DNA of 64,000 nt, from contig CALJDG010000048.1 in NCBI GenBank assembly GCA_938023865.1, forward strand, positions 26,515-90,514, given 5' to 3'. Both the position numbers and the translations under genes were made by a program. Under the pieces are notes generated by a model, which ran no database searches, had not been told where the DNA came from, and saw nothing but the letters and a program-made list of their open reading frames with translations. The first letter of the stretch is position 1. Every line of letters starts with the position of its first letter. Below are positions 38,640 through 49,583 of this stretch, piece by piece. The stretch is from an uncultured archaeon. GTDB lineage: Archaea; Thermoproteota; Bathyarchaeia; Bathyarchaeales; Bathycorpusculaceae.

Positions 38640-39486
38640 GATGTTTAAGCGCCCCCCTAACCTTTTCAGCCATCTCCTCAGAAGATAATGGAACTTTTCC
38701 GCCGAGCTTTATTCCGTCGCTTTTTAGTATTTGGTAAAGACGTGTCGCCTTTGGAATTCCAACACCGATTAGGCGAGCTTCCTCAGAGCTAAGAATTTCA
38801 TGGGGCTCCCCATCCAAAACAACAGCGCCCTCATCCATTATTATGATGTGGTCTGCATATTTGGCTGTCAAATCCAGCCTATGCTCAACAAGTACTATGG
38901 TTATTCCAAGCTTCCTATTAAGCTCATAAATAACCTCAAAAATCCTCTTAGCGCCCAATGGGTCAAGGAAGGACGTTGGTTCGTCTAAGACTATGACTTC
39001 GGGTTGCATAGCTAGAACCGAAGCTATGGCAACACGCTGTTGCTGTCCACCAGAAAGCTCTGAGGGCGTACGCTCCCTTAGCTCGTATATCCCGGTAAGC
39101 TTGAGCGCCCAATCCACGTTTTCGCGAATTTTTTCGCGCGAAAATCCAAGGTTTTCAAGTCCAAAAGCTACGTCCTTCTCTACTGATAAGGCAAAAAGCT
39201 GGTTTTCTGGGTTTTGAAAGACCAAGCCCACGTGGGTTGCAAGCTCGTATATTTGGTGTTCTGGAACCCTCAAACCCGCAACGGTTACTTCGCCTTTCAA
39301 TTCGCCCTCGTAAAAGTGTGGAATTAACCCGTTGAAACATCTACACAGAGTTGTTTTTCCACATCCGCTAGGGCCGGTGATTAATGTAAATTCACCTTTT
39401 TCAATTTTGATAGAAACATCTCTAATTGATGGTTTTGCGGCGCCCGGATAAGTGTATGTTAAGTTTTTTGTTTCAATTATCGCCAT
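38632..39486 (-). CDS. ecfA: ECF transporter ATPase A2
   Basis: 284 aa; GPSGCGKTTLCRCFNGLIPHFYEG, FQNPENQLFALSVEKDVAFGLEN, ELSGGQQQRVAIAS. Confidence 0.95.
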   Translation of the reverse strand: MAIIETKNLTYTYPGAAKPSIRDVSIKIEKGEFTLITGPSGCGKTTLCRCFNGLIPHFYEGELKGEVTVAGLRVPEHQIYELATHVGLVFQNPENQLFALSVEKDVAFGLENLGFSREKIRENVDWALKLTGIYELRERTPSELSGGQQQRVAIASVLAMQPEVIVLDEPTSFLDPLGAKRIFEVIYELNRKLGITIVLVEHRLDLTAKYADHIIIMDEGAVVLDGEPHEILSSEEARLIGVGIPKATRLYQILKSDGIKLGGKVPLSSEEMAEKVRGALKHHD

Positions 39487-39543
39487 GCTTGGTTTTTTCC
39501 ACCAAGTCTTAAGCCTAGTACTTTACCATTTAAGAGTAACTAC

Positions 39544-40554
39544 TTAAGCTTGAGTTGTTTTCTTGGCCATCGCTATTTTTTCCTTCAAAAGCTTCAAGCA
39601 ACGTTTAAGCCCAGCCTCAAGCTCCCCAAAGCCGTTAACTCCGGCGGCTGTTGAGTGCCCCCCACCCATCCCATTGAGGTATTCGCCTAACGGTTTGGCT
39701 ATATCCCTTCCTAGATGAATGCCCGTCTTTTCATGAAACTCTTTCGTGCAGCGAAGGCTTATCTCCAAACTTTCATTTTTCTGTCCAGCCACGACAGCCA
39801 CATGTGCGCCAAGGTCCATTATGGCTCTGGCTGCTGAAGCTTGAAAGGCACTAACATGTGATAGGGCAATTATCCAATCGTTTATTTTAAAGAGCTTAGC
39901 CCTCTTACACGCTTTAAGTCTCGCAACCCTCTCAGAAAAATCCATGGGCAAGGAAAGAATTGCCAGCGCTTCTTGAACGTTCACACCAGAGTCTATCAGT
40001 TCAGCAACTGTTTTAAGTGTTGAGGAATTAGCCAAAACAAAGTGGCGCGTGTCGAAAGCTATGCCTAGGAAAATCGCCTTGGCCTCTCTCTCCTCAATTT
40101 TCAGGCCCGACTGTCTATAAAAGTTGTATATTATTTCGCATGTTGATGAGACATTTTCATCTGTAATGCAAAGTTTCGCCATCTTCTCTGTTTCTGGATG
40201 AGCCGCATGATGGTCAATAACAATTATGGGCGCCCTTGAAGTTTTCACTTTTTCTGCAAGGTTGTTTAACTGTTGAATAGTGTTTGTATCTAAAAGAATT
40301 ATCAAGTCCGCCTTTTCCACTTTGGGCTGGACTTCCACATTGATTGGCAAATATTTTAAGATGTGCTTTGAAAGGCGACTTATCCCTTGCGCTGCTCCGA
40401 TCTCAACGCTGACTTTTGGTTTACACTTTCTAATCAGACTTGCTAAAGCATACGCCGAACATATGGCGTCTGGATCCGCATTATGATGGCACAATAAGAC
40501 TATGTGCTCAGAATTTGCTTCCTCCACTATTTGGGTTAACTCTGCAAACGACAC
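39544..40554 (-). CDS. DHH/DHHA1 family phosphoesterase
   Basis: 336 aa; LCHHNADPDAICSAYAL, IIVIDHHAAHPE, GGGHSTAAGVNG. Confidence 0.92.
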   Translation of the reverse strand: MSFAELTQIVEEANSEHIVLLCHHNADPDAICSAYALASLIRKCKPKVSVEIGAAQGISRLSKHILKYLPINVEVQPKVEKADLIILLDTNTIQQLNNLAEKVKTSRAPIIVIDHHAAHPETEKMAKLCITDENVSSTCEIIYNFYRQSGLKIEEREAKAIFLGIAFDTRHFVLANSSTLKTVAELIDSGVNVQEALAILSLPMDFSERVARLKACKRAKLFKINDWIIALSHVSAFQASAARAIMDLGAHVAVVAGQKNESLEISLRCTKEFHEKTGIHLGRDIAKPLGEYLNGMGGGHSTAAGVNGFGELEAGLKRCLKLLKEKIAMAKKTTQA

Positions 40555-40838
40555 TTAAGCTCCCTCAAGTATTTTTCAGCCGAGTTGAACGCCTCTTTAA
40601 CAGCCTCATCCGCAAGTCTTTGAACGTCGTATTTTTGCATTAATGGCGACAAGACTATTTCAACATCAATAGTTAATGTTAAGGGTTTCTCACCGTTCGT
40701 TTCAACGCTTATGTTTAATGTTTCAACACGTTTAGGCGGAACCTTTAGCAGCACATATTCTCTTGCAGCCTCCTCAGCTCTTGAACAGAGCTCTTCAATC
40801 TGTTCTGGAGTTAACTCTGGCAAGCCTATGTCTTCCAA
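40536..40838 (-). CDS. DUF3194-type conserved archaeal protein
   Basis: 100 aa; located between prefoldin beta and DHH genes, a context known in archaea. Confidence 0.65.
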   Translation of the reverse strand: MEDIGLPELTPEQIEELCSRAEEAAREYVLLKVPPKRVETLNISVETNGEKPLTLTIDVEIVLSPLMQKYDVQRLADEAVKEAFNSAEKYLRELKCRLQS

Positions 40839-40869
40839 GGCTCCACCAGTCCTTTTTGATGCGCTTTGT

Positions 40870-41241
40870 CTATGGTTGTGTTCCCGAAACTGGAGCTAGA
40901 TCTTGCTGAAGTTTTGTTTGAAGATCCTTCATTTGACTTCGAAGACGTTCCTCTTGCTTGCCTAAGACAGAAGCCCGCATATTGAGAAGCTCCTTGCGCT
41001 CGTTTAAGTCGGCCGTCACCTTTGCCTTATCAGCCTTAACTAAAAGCGAACCTATGGCCTTATAAATAATCGTGTCGTCTGCAACCTTTTGCAGCTCACT
41101 TAAAGCCTGCTCAATCTCTGTTAGCTCCAATTCCACCTGCTGCTTCTGAGCCAGAACAGACTGCAAAGTCTGTTGCAGCTGTTGAAACCTCAAGAGGCGC
41201 TCCTGAACCTGCGGAGGAAGTTTCGCCAACTCTTCGCTCAA
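40870..41241 (-). CDS. pfdB: Prefoldin subunit beta
   Basis: 123 aa coiled coil; LPPQVQERLLRFQQLQQTLQSVLAQKQQVELELTEIEQAL, YKAIGSLLVKADK. Confidence 0.95.
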   Translation of the reverse strand: MSEELAKLPPQVQERLLRFQQLQQTLQSVLAQKQQVELELTEIEQALSELQKVADDTIIYKAIGSLLVKADKAKVTADLNERKELLNMRASVLGKQEERLRSQMKDLQTKLQQDLAPVSGTQP

Positions 41242-41507
41242 ATTTATCCTTCCATCTGCACAGCTTTACACTAAACCAGTTAATTAAACATTTTCTATAA
41301 AACGGTGGATAAACAAAAATTAACAACGAAACTAGAGAATAATAATCAACTTTGGCTTCCACTACACCAAGATTGTCGGAAACCAAAAAAGGCTTTGCAT
41401 TTGCCGCTTTATCCTAACTAAAAATATGAACCTTCAACGTGATTGAAACAGTTAATTTTAAAGGCTTAAAAATAGAAGATTAACAACTACATGCGAGGTG
41501 ATATTGC

Positions 41508-41927
41508 GTGGTTAAGGTTGACGGATACGAAGTCCCGGAAGGTCTATACTACTCGAAGGATTTTGAATGGCTCAAAATTGAGGGCGACAAAGTTCGCGTT
41601 GGCATAACAGACTACGCTCAAAAACAGCTTAGAGAAATTGTTTATGCAGAGTTACCAAGTCCGGGAACCACAACAAAACAGAACGAACCATACGGCACTG
41701 TTGAATCTGTAAAGGCCGTTTCAGACCTTGTGGCACCTGTGAGTGGCACAATAGAAGAAGTAAACACAGAGGTGCAGTCAAAACCAGAGCTTCTAAATGA
41801 AGACCCTTATGGGAAGGGTTGGCTTCTTGTGATAAATCCCTCAAACTTGCAAGCTGAACTGAAAAACCTAATGGACTTTAATGCGGCTATTGAATGGCAC
41901 AAAAGCCTAATAAAAGAAGGGAAATAG
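41508..41927 (+). CDS. gcvH: Glycine cleavage system H protein
   Basis: 139 aa; YYSKDFEWLKIEGDKVRVGITDYAQKQL, YGTVESVKAVSDLVAPVSGTIEEVN lipoyl site. Confidence 0.96.
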   Translation: MVKVDGYEVPEGLYYSKDFEWLKIEGDKVRVGITDYAQKQLREIVYAELPSPGTTTKQNEPYGTVESVKAVSDLVAPVSGTIEEVNTEVQSKPELLNEDPYGKGWLLVINPSNLQAELKNLMDFNAAIEWHKSLIKEGK

Positions 41928-41930
41928 CAG

Positions 41931-43277
41931 TTGCCCAGACGCATAGTAATAATTGGGGCGCATGCAGCAGGCGTAGATGCAGCCTCAGCCGCTAGAAAAA
42001 CAGACCGCACAGCAGAGATCACCTTAATAACCGATGAGAGATATGCTGGATATTCTCGCTGCGGATTACCATTCGTCATAGGCGGGCACATACCAAGCTT
42101 CAGCAACCTAATAGTTTTCCCGCCAAGCTACTTCCAAATGATGAAACTAAACATAAAAACAGAGACAAAAGTGACAAAAATAGACACTGGCAAAAAAACC
42201 GTACTAACAGTGGACAAGGCTGGAAATACTGGGGAAATTCCCTATGACGGCCTAATAATAGCCGCTGGTGCAAGCGCCTTTACACCTCCAATCAAAGGAA
42301 GAGAAAAACAGGGAATATTGCCCTTAAGAACAATCGAAGATGGACAGCGAATAGATCAGTCAATAAAGGAAGGAGCAAAAACAGCCGTCGTCATGGGTGC
42401 CGGACTCATAGGCTTGGAAACTGCAGTAGCGTTGCAAGAACGAGGTCTGAGAGTAACGGTTGTAGAAATGCTGCCCCAAGTTTTGCCAGCCATGCTTGAT
42501 GCAGATGTAGCGAAAACGATTCAGGAGATGTTGGAGCAGAAAGGCATACGAACCCTAACTAACAAGCCCGTTGAAGAATTTCTTGGAACAGAAAAAGTGA
42601 CCGGCATAGTGGCTGGAGGAGAACAAATAAATGCAGACCTTTTTGTCAGCGCTTTTGGTGTTAGGGCAAACACCCAGCTTGCCGTGGATGCCGGAATAGC
42701 CCTTGGCGAAACGAGAGCTATTAAAACAAGTGTAAGAATGGAGACTAGTGTTAAGGACGTTTACGCTGTCGGTGACTGTGCAGAATCCACCCACATAGTC
42801 ACGCAAAGACCAGCACTTCAACAACTTGGAACGGTGGCCGTACGACAAGGAAAAGTGGCTGGAATAAACGCCGCTGGAGGCTATGCATTATTCACGGGTG
42901 TTTTAGGCTCGGCTGTAACACAGCTTTATGACATGCAAGTAGGTGTAACAGGCCTAACAGAGGCTGCAGCTCAAAGATCGAAAATAGAAACCATCACCGG
43001 TACCATCTCTTCCAAGACGAAGGCTGATTACTATCCGGGCGCTTTACCGATAAAAGTTAAGCTTGTCGTTGAAAAGGAGTCGCAACGAATTATCGGAGCT
43101 CAAATTGTAGGCGGGGAAGAGGTAACCCAGCGCATAAACGCCGTTTCGTTCGCTATACAGAAGCAGATGACTGTGCGAGAGCTAGCTAAAGCCGACACAG
43201 CTTATGCGCCACCCCTCTGCGAGACATGGGAGCCTCTGGTTCTGGCCGCTGAAATGGTTTTGATGAAGCTCCGCTAA
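41931..43277 (+). CDS. FAD/NAD(P)-dependent pyridine nucleotide-disulfide oxidoreductase (CoA-disulfide reductase/NADH oxidase-like)
   Basis: 448 aa; RRIVIIGAHAAGVDAA, YSRCGLPFVIGG single-Cys motif, VVMGAGLIGLETAVAL, VYAVGDCAE. Confidence 0.92.
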   Translation: MPRRIVIIGAHAAGVDAASAARKTDRTAEITLITDERYAGYSRCGLPFVIGGHIPSFSNLIVFPPSYFQMMKLNIKTETKVTKIDTGKKTVLTVDKAGNTGEIPYDGLIIAAGASAFTPPIKGREKQGILPLRTIEDGQRIDQSIKEGAKTAVVMGAGLIGLETAVALQERGLRVTVVEMLPQVLPAMLDADVAKTIQEMLEQKGIRTLTNKPVEEFLGTEKVTGIVAGGEQINADLFVSAFGVRANTQLAVDAGIALGETRAIKTSVRMETSVKDVYAVGDCAESTHIVTQRPALQQLGTVAVRQGKVAGINAAGGYALFTGVLGSAVTQLYDMQVGVTGLTEAAAQRSKIETITGTISSKTKADYYPGALPIKVKLVVEKESQRIIGAQIVGGEEVTQRINAVSFAIQKQMTVRELAKADTAYAPPLCETWEPLVLAAEMVLMKLR

Positions 43278-43368
43278 AGCCCATATTTTTCTTTTTATTT
43301 CTGTCGGAAAATTAATTAAGAGAACCGATTTTAATAATATCCGATATTTAGGATGAATGGTGATTTAA

Positions 43369-44382
<1,014 letters not shown>

Positions 44383-44453
44383 CCCGATCAGATATAAAAT
44401 TTAAAAGCAAACAACCCTCTATTTTTCTTTTCTAAGTACGAAGAGGGACATGA

Positions 44454-45683
44454 ATGGCTAAATATTTGACTTTAGACGATGTTGACGTTAAAAATAAGGT
44501 GGTTTTTGTAAGAGTTGATTTCAACTCTCCGATAGACCCTCAAACGAAGAAGGTTCTTGACGACACAAGGATTAGGGCACACGGAGAAACTACCATAAAG
44601 GAGTTGGGCCAAAAAGGTGCGAAGGTTGTGGTGCTTGCCCACCAAGGGAGAAAAGGCGATCCAGATTTCATACCGCTGAGAGAGCACGCTGAAATCCTAG
44701 GCAAAGTATTAGGAAAACCAGTGAAATTCGTGGACGATGTCTTCGGAGAGAAAGCCCAAAAAGCAATTAAGGAATTGAAAAGCGGCGAAATTCTGGTCCT
44801 AGATAACGTTAGAAACTTCGCCGGAGAAACAAAGGAGGGCACACCAGAAGACCACGCCAAAACAGAGCTCGTCAAGACACTTGCACCACTGGCAAACATA
44901 TTCGTTAATGACGCCTTTGCAGCAGCCCACAGAGCCCACGTCTCAATGGTTGGCTTTACAGCCGTTCTGCCAAGCGTCGCCGGAAGAATAATGGAGAGGG
45001 AACTAAAATCCTTAAGCAGAGTGCTGGAAAACCCAGAAAAACCATGCGTATACGTGCTTGGCGGTGCTAAGGCGGACGACTCCCTAGAAATCTCAAAATA
45101 TGTTTTAGACAATGGAGTAGCAGACTACGTATTAACAGGCGGTGTTGTAGGGCACGTCTTTATGGTTGCAAAAGGATACGACCTGGGCAAGCCTAACATG
45201 AAATTCTTAGAAGAGAAAAAACTGATGGGACTAGTCCCCGGAATAAAGGCGCTCATACAAAAATATCCGGATAAGATTAAGGTTCCGGCAGACGTGGCGG
45301 TGGAAGTAAATAAAAAACGTCAAGAAATCCCAGTGGAAAAACTTCCCATAGAATATCTGATATTTGACATAGGAGCAAAAACGGTCGAAAACTATGTAAA
45401 GATAATACGCAACGCAAAATCAATAGTGTTAAGCGGACCAATGGGAGTTTTCGAAAACAGCGAATTCATCTACGGAACAAAAAGAATTTTCGAGGAAATT
45501 GCAAATTCAAAGGCTTTCTCCCTAGCTGGTGGAGGGCACACAATAGCCGCCCTCCAAGAGTTGGGACTGTCCAACAAAATATCTTATGTAAGTACCGCTG
45601 GCGGAGCCCTAATTGAATTTCTAATGGGCAAAAAGCTTCCAGGCGTTGTAGCATTAGAAAAAGCTGTAACTTATAAACCTTAG
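44454..45683 (+). CDS. pgk: Phosphoglycerate kinase
   Basis: 409 aa; VVFVRVDFNSPID, LVLDNVRNFAGE, GPMGVFENSEF, SLAGGGHTIAAL. Confidence 0.97.
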   Translation: MAKYLTLDDVDVKNKVVFVRVDFNSPIDPQTKKVLDDTRIRAHGETTIKELGQKGAKVVVLAHQGRKGDPDFIPLREHAEILGKVLGKPVKFVDDVFGEKAQKAIKELKSGEILVLDNVRNFAGETKEGTPEDHAKTELVKTLAPLANIFVNDAFAAAHRAHVSMVGFTAVLPSVAGRIMERELKSLSRVLENPEKPCVYVLGGAKADDSLEISKYVLDNGVADYVLTGGVVGHVFMVAKGYDLGKPNMKFLEEKKLMGLVPGIKALIQKYPDKIKVPADVAVEVNKKRQEIPVEKLPIEYLIFDIGAKTVENYVKIIRNAKSIVLSGPMGVFENSEFIYGTKRIFEEIANSKAFSLAGGGHTIAALQELGLSNKISYVSTAGGALIEFLMGKKLPGVVALEKAVTYKP

Positions 45684-45880
45684 CTTTAAACCTCTATTCC
45701 ATTTTTATTTACTTGCTAAAATAAGTTAACCATTTATTTCTTTATTTCCTATATTTTACATGCGAAATTACTTAAAATCTCAAATATTTGTTCACCGAAT
45801 TGGATAAAAAGCTCCAAAACTCAGCAAACCAAAATAAGATGCAAGTGGACAATAACAATTAACAATAGAGGCAAAATAAG

Positions 45881-47428
45881 TTGACGGACATAGTTTTCGT
45901 GTTCGAAGTGCACCAGCCTCACAGATTAAGGAGGAATTATTTCTGGGAAAGCAAGCCCTTTAAGCGCCTAAAAAAGGAAGAGCTTTTTGGCTATTATTTC
46001 AACCATGAACTCGACAGGGAAATCTTTGAAAGAGCATGCAAAAAATGCTATTTCCCATCAAACCAAATATTGCTAGACTTAATAGACAAATATAAGCAAG
46101 AGAAAAAACAGGTAAAAGTCTCATTCAGCGTGTCTGGGACCTTTCTCGAACAATGTGAAATGTTCAATAAAGACCTTCTGGAGTCTTTCAAACAACTTGC
46201 AGAAACGGGCTGCGTAGAATTTCTAAACCAAACATATTATCATTCATTAGCAAGTCTTTACCCGGAAAAACAAGAATTCATCGAGCAGATAAAAATGCAC
46301 ACACAAACCGTAAAAGACTTACTGGGTTATACGCCACGAGTTTTCGAGAACACGGAACTGATCTATAATAACGCCATAGCAAAAACAGCAGAAAAACTAG
46401 GCTTTGCTGGAATATTCACAGAAGGCACGGAAAGAATACTCCATGAAAAGTCACCCAACTACCTATACAAGCCAAAAGGATGCAGAAAAATCAAAGTGCT
46501 CCTCAGAAACTACAAGCTAACAGACGACATAGGCTTTAGGTTTTCTGCAAGATGGTGGAGCGAGTGGCCCCTAACAGCCCACAAATACGCAAGCTGGCTT
46601 GCAGCCACGCCTGGAAACTGCATAAATATATTCCCAGACTACGAAACCTTCGGCGAACACCACTGGCCAGAGACAGGCATACATGAGTTTTTAAGGCACT
46701 TGCCTGGGGAGATTTTGAAGTGGAAGCACCTTCACTTGGCAACGCCATCAGAAGTCATTGAAAAATATGAGCCCTTCGAGGAAATTGACGTGCCAGAGCT
46801 AGGCGGTACAGTTTCATGGGCTGATTTAGAAAGGGATGCAAGCTGCTGGCTTGGAAACACCTTACAATGGGCCTATTACACGTCCGTTAAGAGACTTGAA
46901 CCTATAGTTAAGGAGTCGGAGGATAAAGATTGGCTAAGAATATGGCGTTATTTCCAAACAAGCGACCATCTATATTACATGTTCACAGCTGGCGGAGCTC
47001 CAGGAGAAGTCCACTCTTACTTCAGTCCCTTTAGCACTCCAGCAGATGCCTATATAACTGCGCAAGCGGCGATCCTCGATTTTGAGAGCCGCCTTCGACT
47101 TGCAACAATAACAGCTAACGAGCCATTTCTCTTCTACCAGGGCGTAGGAGAAGAAAATTATACTGGAGTGATTGCTTGGAGCCTTAAAGGCTTCATCAAA
47201 GCCTTGCAAACGGCTGAAATAAAGTCTATAGAGTTCCACAACAGTCGCCGTGATTTTGAAAGGTGGGCCGAAAATTCGCTTCACGATAAAGTTTTAGCTG
47301 GAAGGCTCAGGGAAATTAGACTTTCAAAGCTTAAGGGAGAGACTTTAAGGAAAGCCTTGACTACAACTGCAAAAGAAAGATTTTACGAATTGTCACGGCA
47401 GATAAAGGCTGTGACAGAATACTTTTAA
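45881..47428 (+). CDS. Glycoside hydrolase family 57 (alpha-amylase-like)
   Basis: 515 aa; FEVHQPHRLRRNYFW, GFAGIFTEGTERIL, FPDYETFGEHHW, RIWRYFQTSDHLYYM. Confidence 0.95.
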   Translation: MTDIVFVFEVHQPHRLRRNYFWESKPFKRLKKEELFGYYFNHELDREIFERACKKCYFPSNQILLDLIDKYKQEKKQVKVSFSVSGTFLEQCEMFNKDLLESFKQLAETGCVEFLNQTYYHSLASLYPEKQEFIEQIKMHTQTVKDLLGYTPRVFENTELIYNNAIAKTAEKLGFAGIFTEGTERILHEKSPNYLYKPKGCRKIKVLLRNYKLTDDIGFRFSARWWSEWPLTAHKYASWLAATPGNCINIFPDYETFGEHHWPETGIHEFLRHLPGEILKWKHLHLATPSEVIEKYEPFEEIDVPELGGTVSWADLERDASCWLGNTLQWAYYTSVKRLEPIVKESEDKDWLRIWRYFQTSDHLYYMFTAGGAPGEVHSYFSPFSTPADAYITAQAAILDFESRLRLATITANEPFLFYQGVGEENYTGVIAWSLKGFIKALQTAEIKSIEFHNSRRDFERWAENSLHDKVLAGRLREIRLSKLKGETLRKALTTTAKERFYELSRQIKAVTEYF

Positions 47429-47489
47429 GTATACGCACACTTTAATAGAAAACACATTGGTATGTTTTAGGGTTTAAAGGTGAAAACCG

Positions 47490-47741
47490 TTGAGGGAGGA
47501 GCTTCCAGTCTCTGAGAAAATCCTACAAACGCTTCATAATTTATGCGCGACAGCTCCGGACCTAGCCAGGAAAAGCGAGGAACTAGCCCAAGTTTTACAA
47601 TTAGAAGTGACAGAAGTCGAAAAGATTCTTGATGGATATGGATGCGATGGATATGTGGAAAGTTTCGCCGATAACCAAGGTAAAAAGTGGTACTATCTCA
47701 CTGGAAGGGGAATAATTAAGGTCTGTGCACTTTTTACTTAA
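47490..47741 (+). CDS. Small winged-helix-like protein
   Basis: 83 aa; helical pattern with ...LTGRGIIKVCALFT; overlaps next gene. Confidence 0.5.
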   Translation: MREELPVSEKILQTLHNLCATAPDLARKSEELAQVLQLEVTEVEKILDGYGCDGYVESFADNQGKKWYYLTGRGIIKVCALFT

Positions 47742-48366
47742 CCGGCGGTTGCAAATGCGGGTTATAATTTTTTCATGGGAATACCCGCCAAGAGTGGTTG
47801 GAAAACTCGCAGATTATGTTAAGGAATTGGCGGTACAGCTTGCCAAACATAGTGTCGAAACATATGTTGTCACCTATCACGATTATATGTCTGGAATGTT
47901 TGAGGAAAACGGCGTCAAAACCTATAGGGTGGCAAACCCTGTTAAAACTCACATAAGCGTTCTCACATGGGTTTTGACCCTAAACCAGGAAGTTGAACGA
48001 GTCGCTGCTAACATTTACTATGGAGGTGGTGGGCACATCGATCTAATAGACGCGCAGGACTGGCATTTTATACCGGCAGCAGTCACTTTGAAAAAGGCGT
48101 TAAACATTCCATTTGCGTATTCCGTTGAGAGCTTGGAAGACCACCGTTCACACGGTGCAAACTCGCCGTTTAATATGGCTATTAAAAGCATTGAGTGGCT
48201 GGGCATGTACGAAGCAAGCAAGGTTCTGGTGAAATCCGAGTGGATGGCAAGCGAAGCCGTACGAACCTATAAAGTTCCAGAAGCCAAAATAAAAATTGTT
48301 AAGCCGGGATCTGAACGATGGCTTAAAACGATTTTAGGAGCCTATCAAACCATCAAGGGGAGTTAG
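47725..48366 (+). CDS. Stand-alone N-terminal half of a GT-B glycosyltransferase (glycogen synthase-like)
   Basis: 213 aa; MRVIIFSWEYPPRVVGKLADYVKELAVQLAKH, HIDLIDAQDWHFIPAAVTLKKALNIPFAYSVESLEDHR; ends before a donor-binding C-domain. First ATG may be the internal MRVIIFSW (47755). Confidence 0.75.
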   Translation: MHFLLNRRLQMRVIIFSWEYPPRVVGKLADYVKELAVQLAKHSVETYVVTYHDYMSGMFEENGVKTYRVANPVKTHISVLTWVLTLNQEVERVAANIYYGGGGHIDLIDAQDWHFIPAAVTLKKALNIPFAYSVESLEDHRSHGANSPFNMAIKSIEWLGMYEASKVLVKSEWMASEAVRTYKVPEAKIKIVKPGSERWLKTILGAYQTIKGS

Positions 48367-48372
48367 AGAGAA

Positions 48373-49578
48373 ATGCTTGGTGAGTTAAGGGTTATGATGC
48401 TTACATGGGAGTTTCCGCCAAGAATAATCGGCGGGATCTCACCCCACGTCTATTACCTGTCAAAAGGCCTCTCAAAAAATGGCGTAAAAGTTTACGTTGT
48501 TACATGCGATTTTCCCGGAGCCCCCCAACATGAGAAACTGGATGGAGTTGAGGTTTTCAGGATTGATTCTTACAAGAACCCCTCTCCAGATTTTGCAAGT
48601 TGGGTTTATTTAATGAATATGAATATGCAGAAGGAGGCGGCCTCCATTGTTAAAGAGTTGGGCGGAGTTGACATTTTTCATGCTCATGACTGGCTTGTGG
48701 CAAATGCCGCGATGGGTTTAAAACACGTTTTTAGGAGGCCTCTTTTAGCTACGATCCATTCTACAGAATATGGAAGGCGAAATGGCATTCATTCCGACTA
48801 TGAGAGGATGATTCATGAAACAGAGGCTTGGCTCACTTATGAGGCTTGGAGGGTTATATGCTGCAGCAACTACATGGTTTCCCATGTAAAATGGGTTTTC
48901 GGGCTTCCGCAAGACAAACTCATAATGATTCCAAATGGCGTAGACGCAAAAGAGTATGTTAAGAGCGCCGATATAAGCCTAGACCAGTTTAGGCTTCAGT
49001 TCGCCTTACCAGAAGAAAAAATTGTATTATTTGTTGGACGACTTGTCTATGAGAAGGGCATACATGTCCTCATTAATGCGGTGCCAAAGGTTTTGGAGAA
49101 AGTTAACGCAAAATTCGTTATAGTTGGAAACGGATACTTGCATCAATCCATGCTAGAACATATAAGAAACATAGGGCTAGCGCATAAAGTTACATTTACA
49201 GGGTTTGTGGATGATAATACATTGCGAAATCTGCAGAAATGCGCCGACGTATCAGTTGTTCCATCCCTTTTCGAACCGTTTGGAATTGTTGCCCTTGAGG
49301 CGATGGCGGCTAAAAGCCCGGTTGTTGTTTCAGATACTGGCGGTTTATCAGAAATAGTTGAGCATGAGGTTACCGGCGTTAAGGTTTATCCAAATAATCC
49401 AGACTCGCTGGCGTGGGGAATCACAAGAGTTTTACATGATGAGAATTTGGCGAATATCTTAAGAGAAAAAGCCTTCCGAAAGGTTACTGAAAATTATAAC
49501 TGGGAGAAAATAAGCCAGCAAACAAAAAAAGTTTATGAGAGTGTTTTAAGCGAATGTTCGAAAACATTTTGGGCTTAG
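48373..49578 (+). CDS. Glycosyltransferase (GT4/glycogen synthase-like), full-length
   Basis: 401 aa; MMLTWEFPPRIIGGISPHVYYLSKGL, VGRLVYEKGIHVLINA, VPSLFEPFGIVALEAMAAKSPVVVSDTGGLSEIV. Confidence 0.93.
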   Translation: MLGELRVMMLTWEFPPRIIGGISPHVYYLSKGLSKNGVKVYVVTCDFPGAPQHEKLDGVEVFRIDSYKNPSPDFASWVYLMNMNMQKEAASIVKELGGVDIFHAHDWLVANAAMGLKHVFRRPLLATIHSTEYGRRNGIHSDYERMIHETEAWLTYEAWRVICCSNYMVSHVKWVFGLPQDKLIMIPNGVDAKEYVKSADISLDQFRLQFALPEEKIVLFVGRLVYEKGIHVLINAVPKVLEKVNAKFVIVGNGYLHQSMLEHIRNIGLAHKVTFTGFVDDNTLRNLQKCADVSVVPSLFEPFGIVALEAMAAKSPVVVSDTGGLSEIVEHEVTGVKVYPNNPDSLAWGITRVLHDENLANILREKAFRKVTENYNWEKISQQTKKVYESVLSECSKTFWA

Positions 49579-49583
49579 CAGCA

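Noticed and set aside
45684-45880. AT-rich intergenic region between pgk and GH57
   Set aside because: No clear structure, repeats or ORF; ordinary promoter/terminator region.
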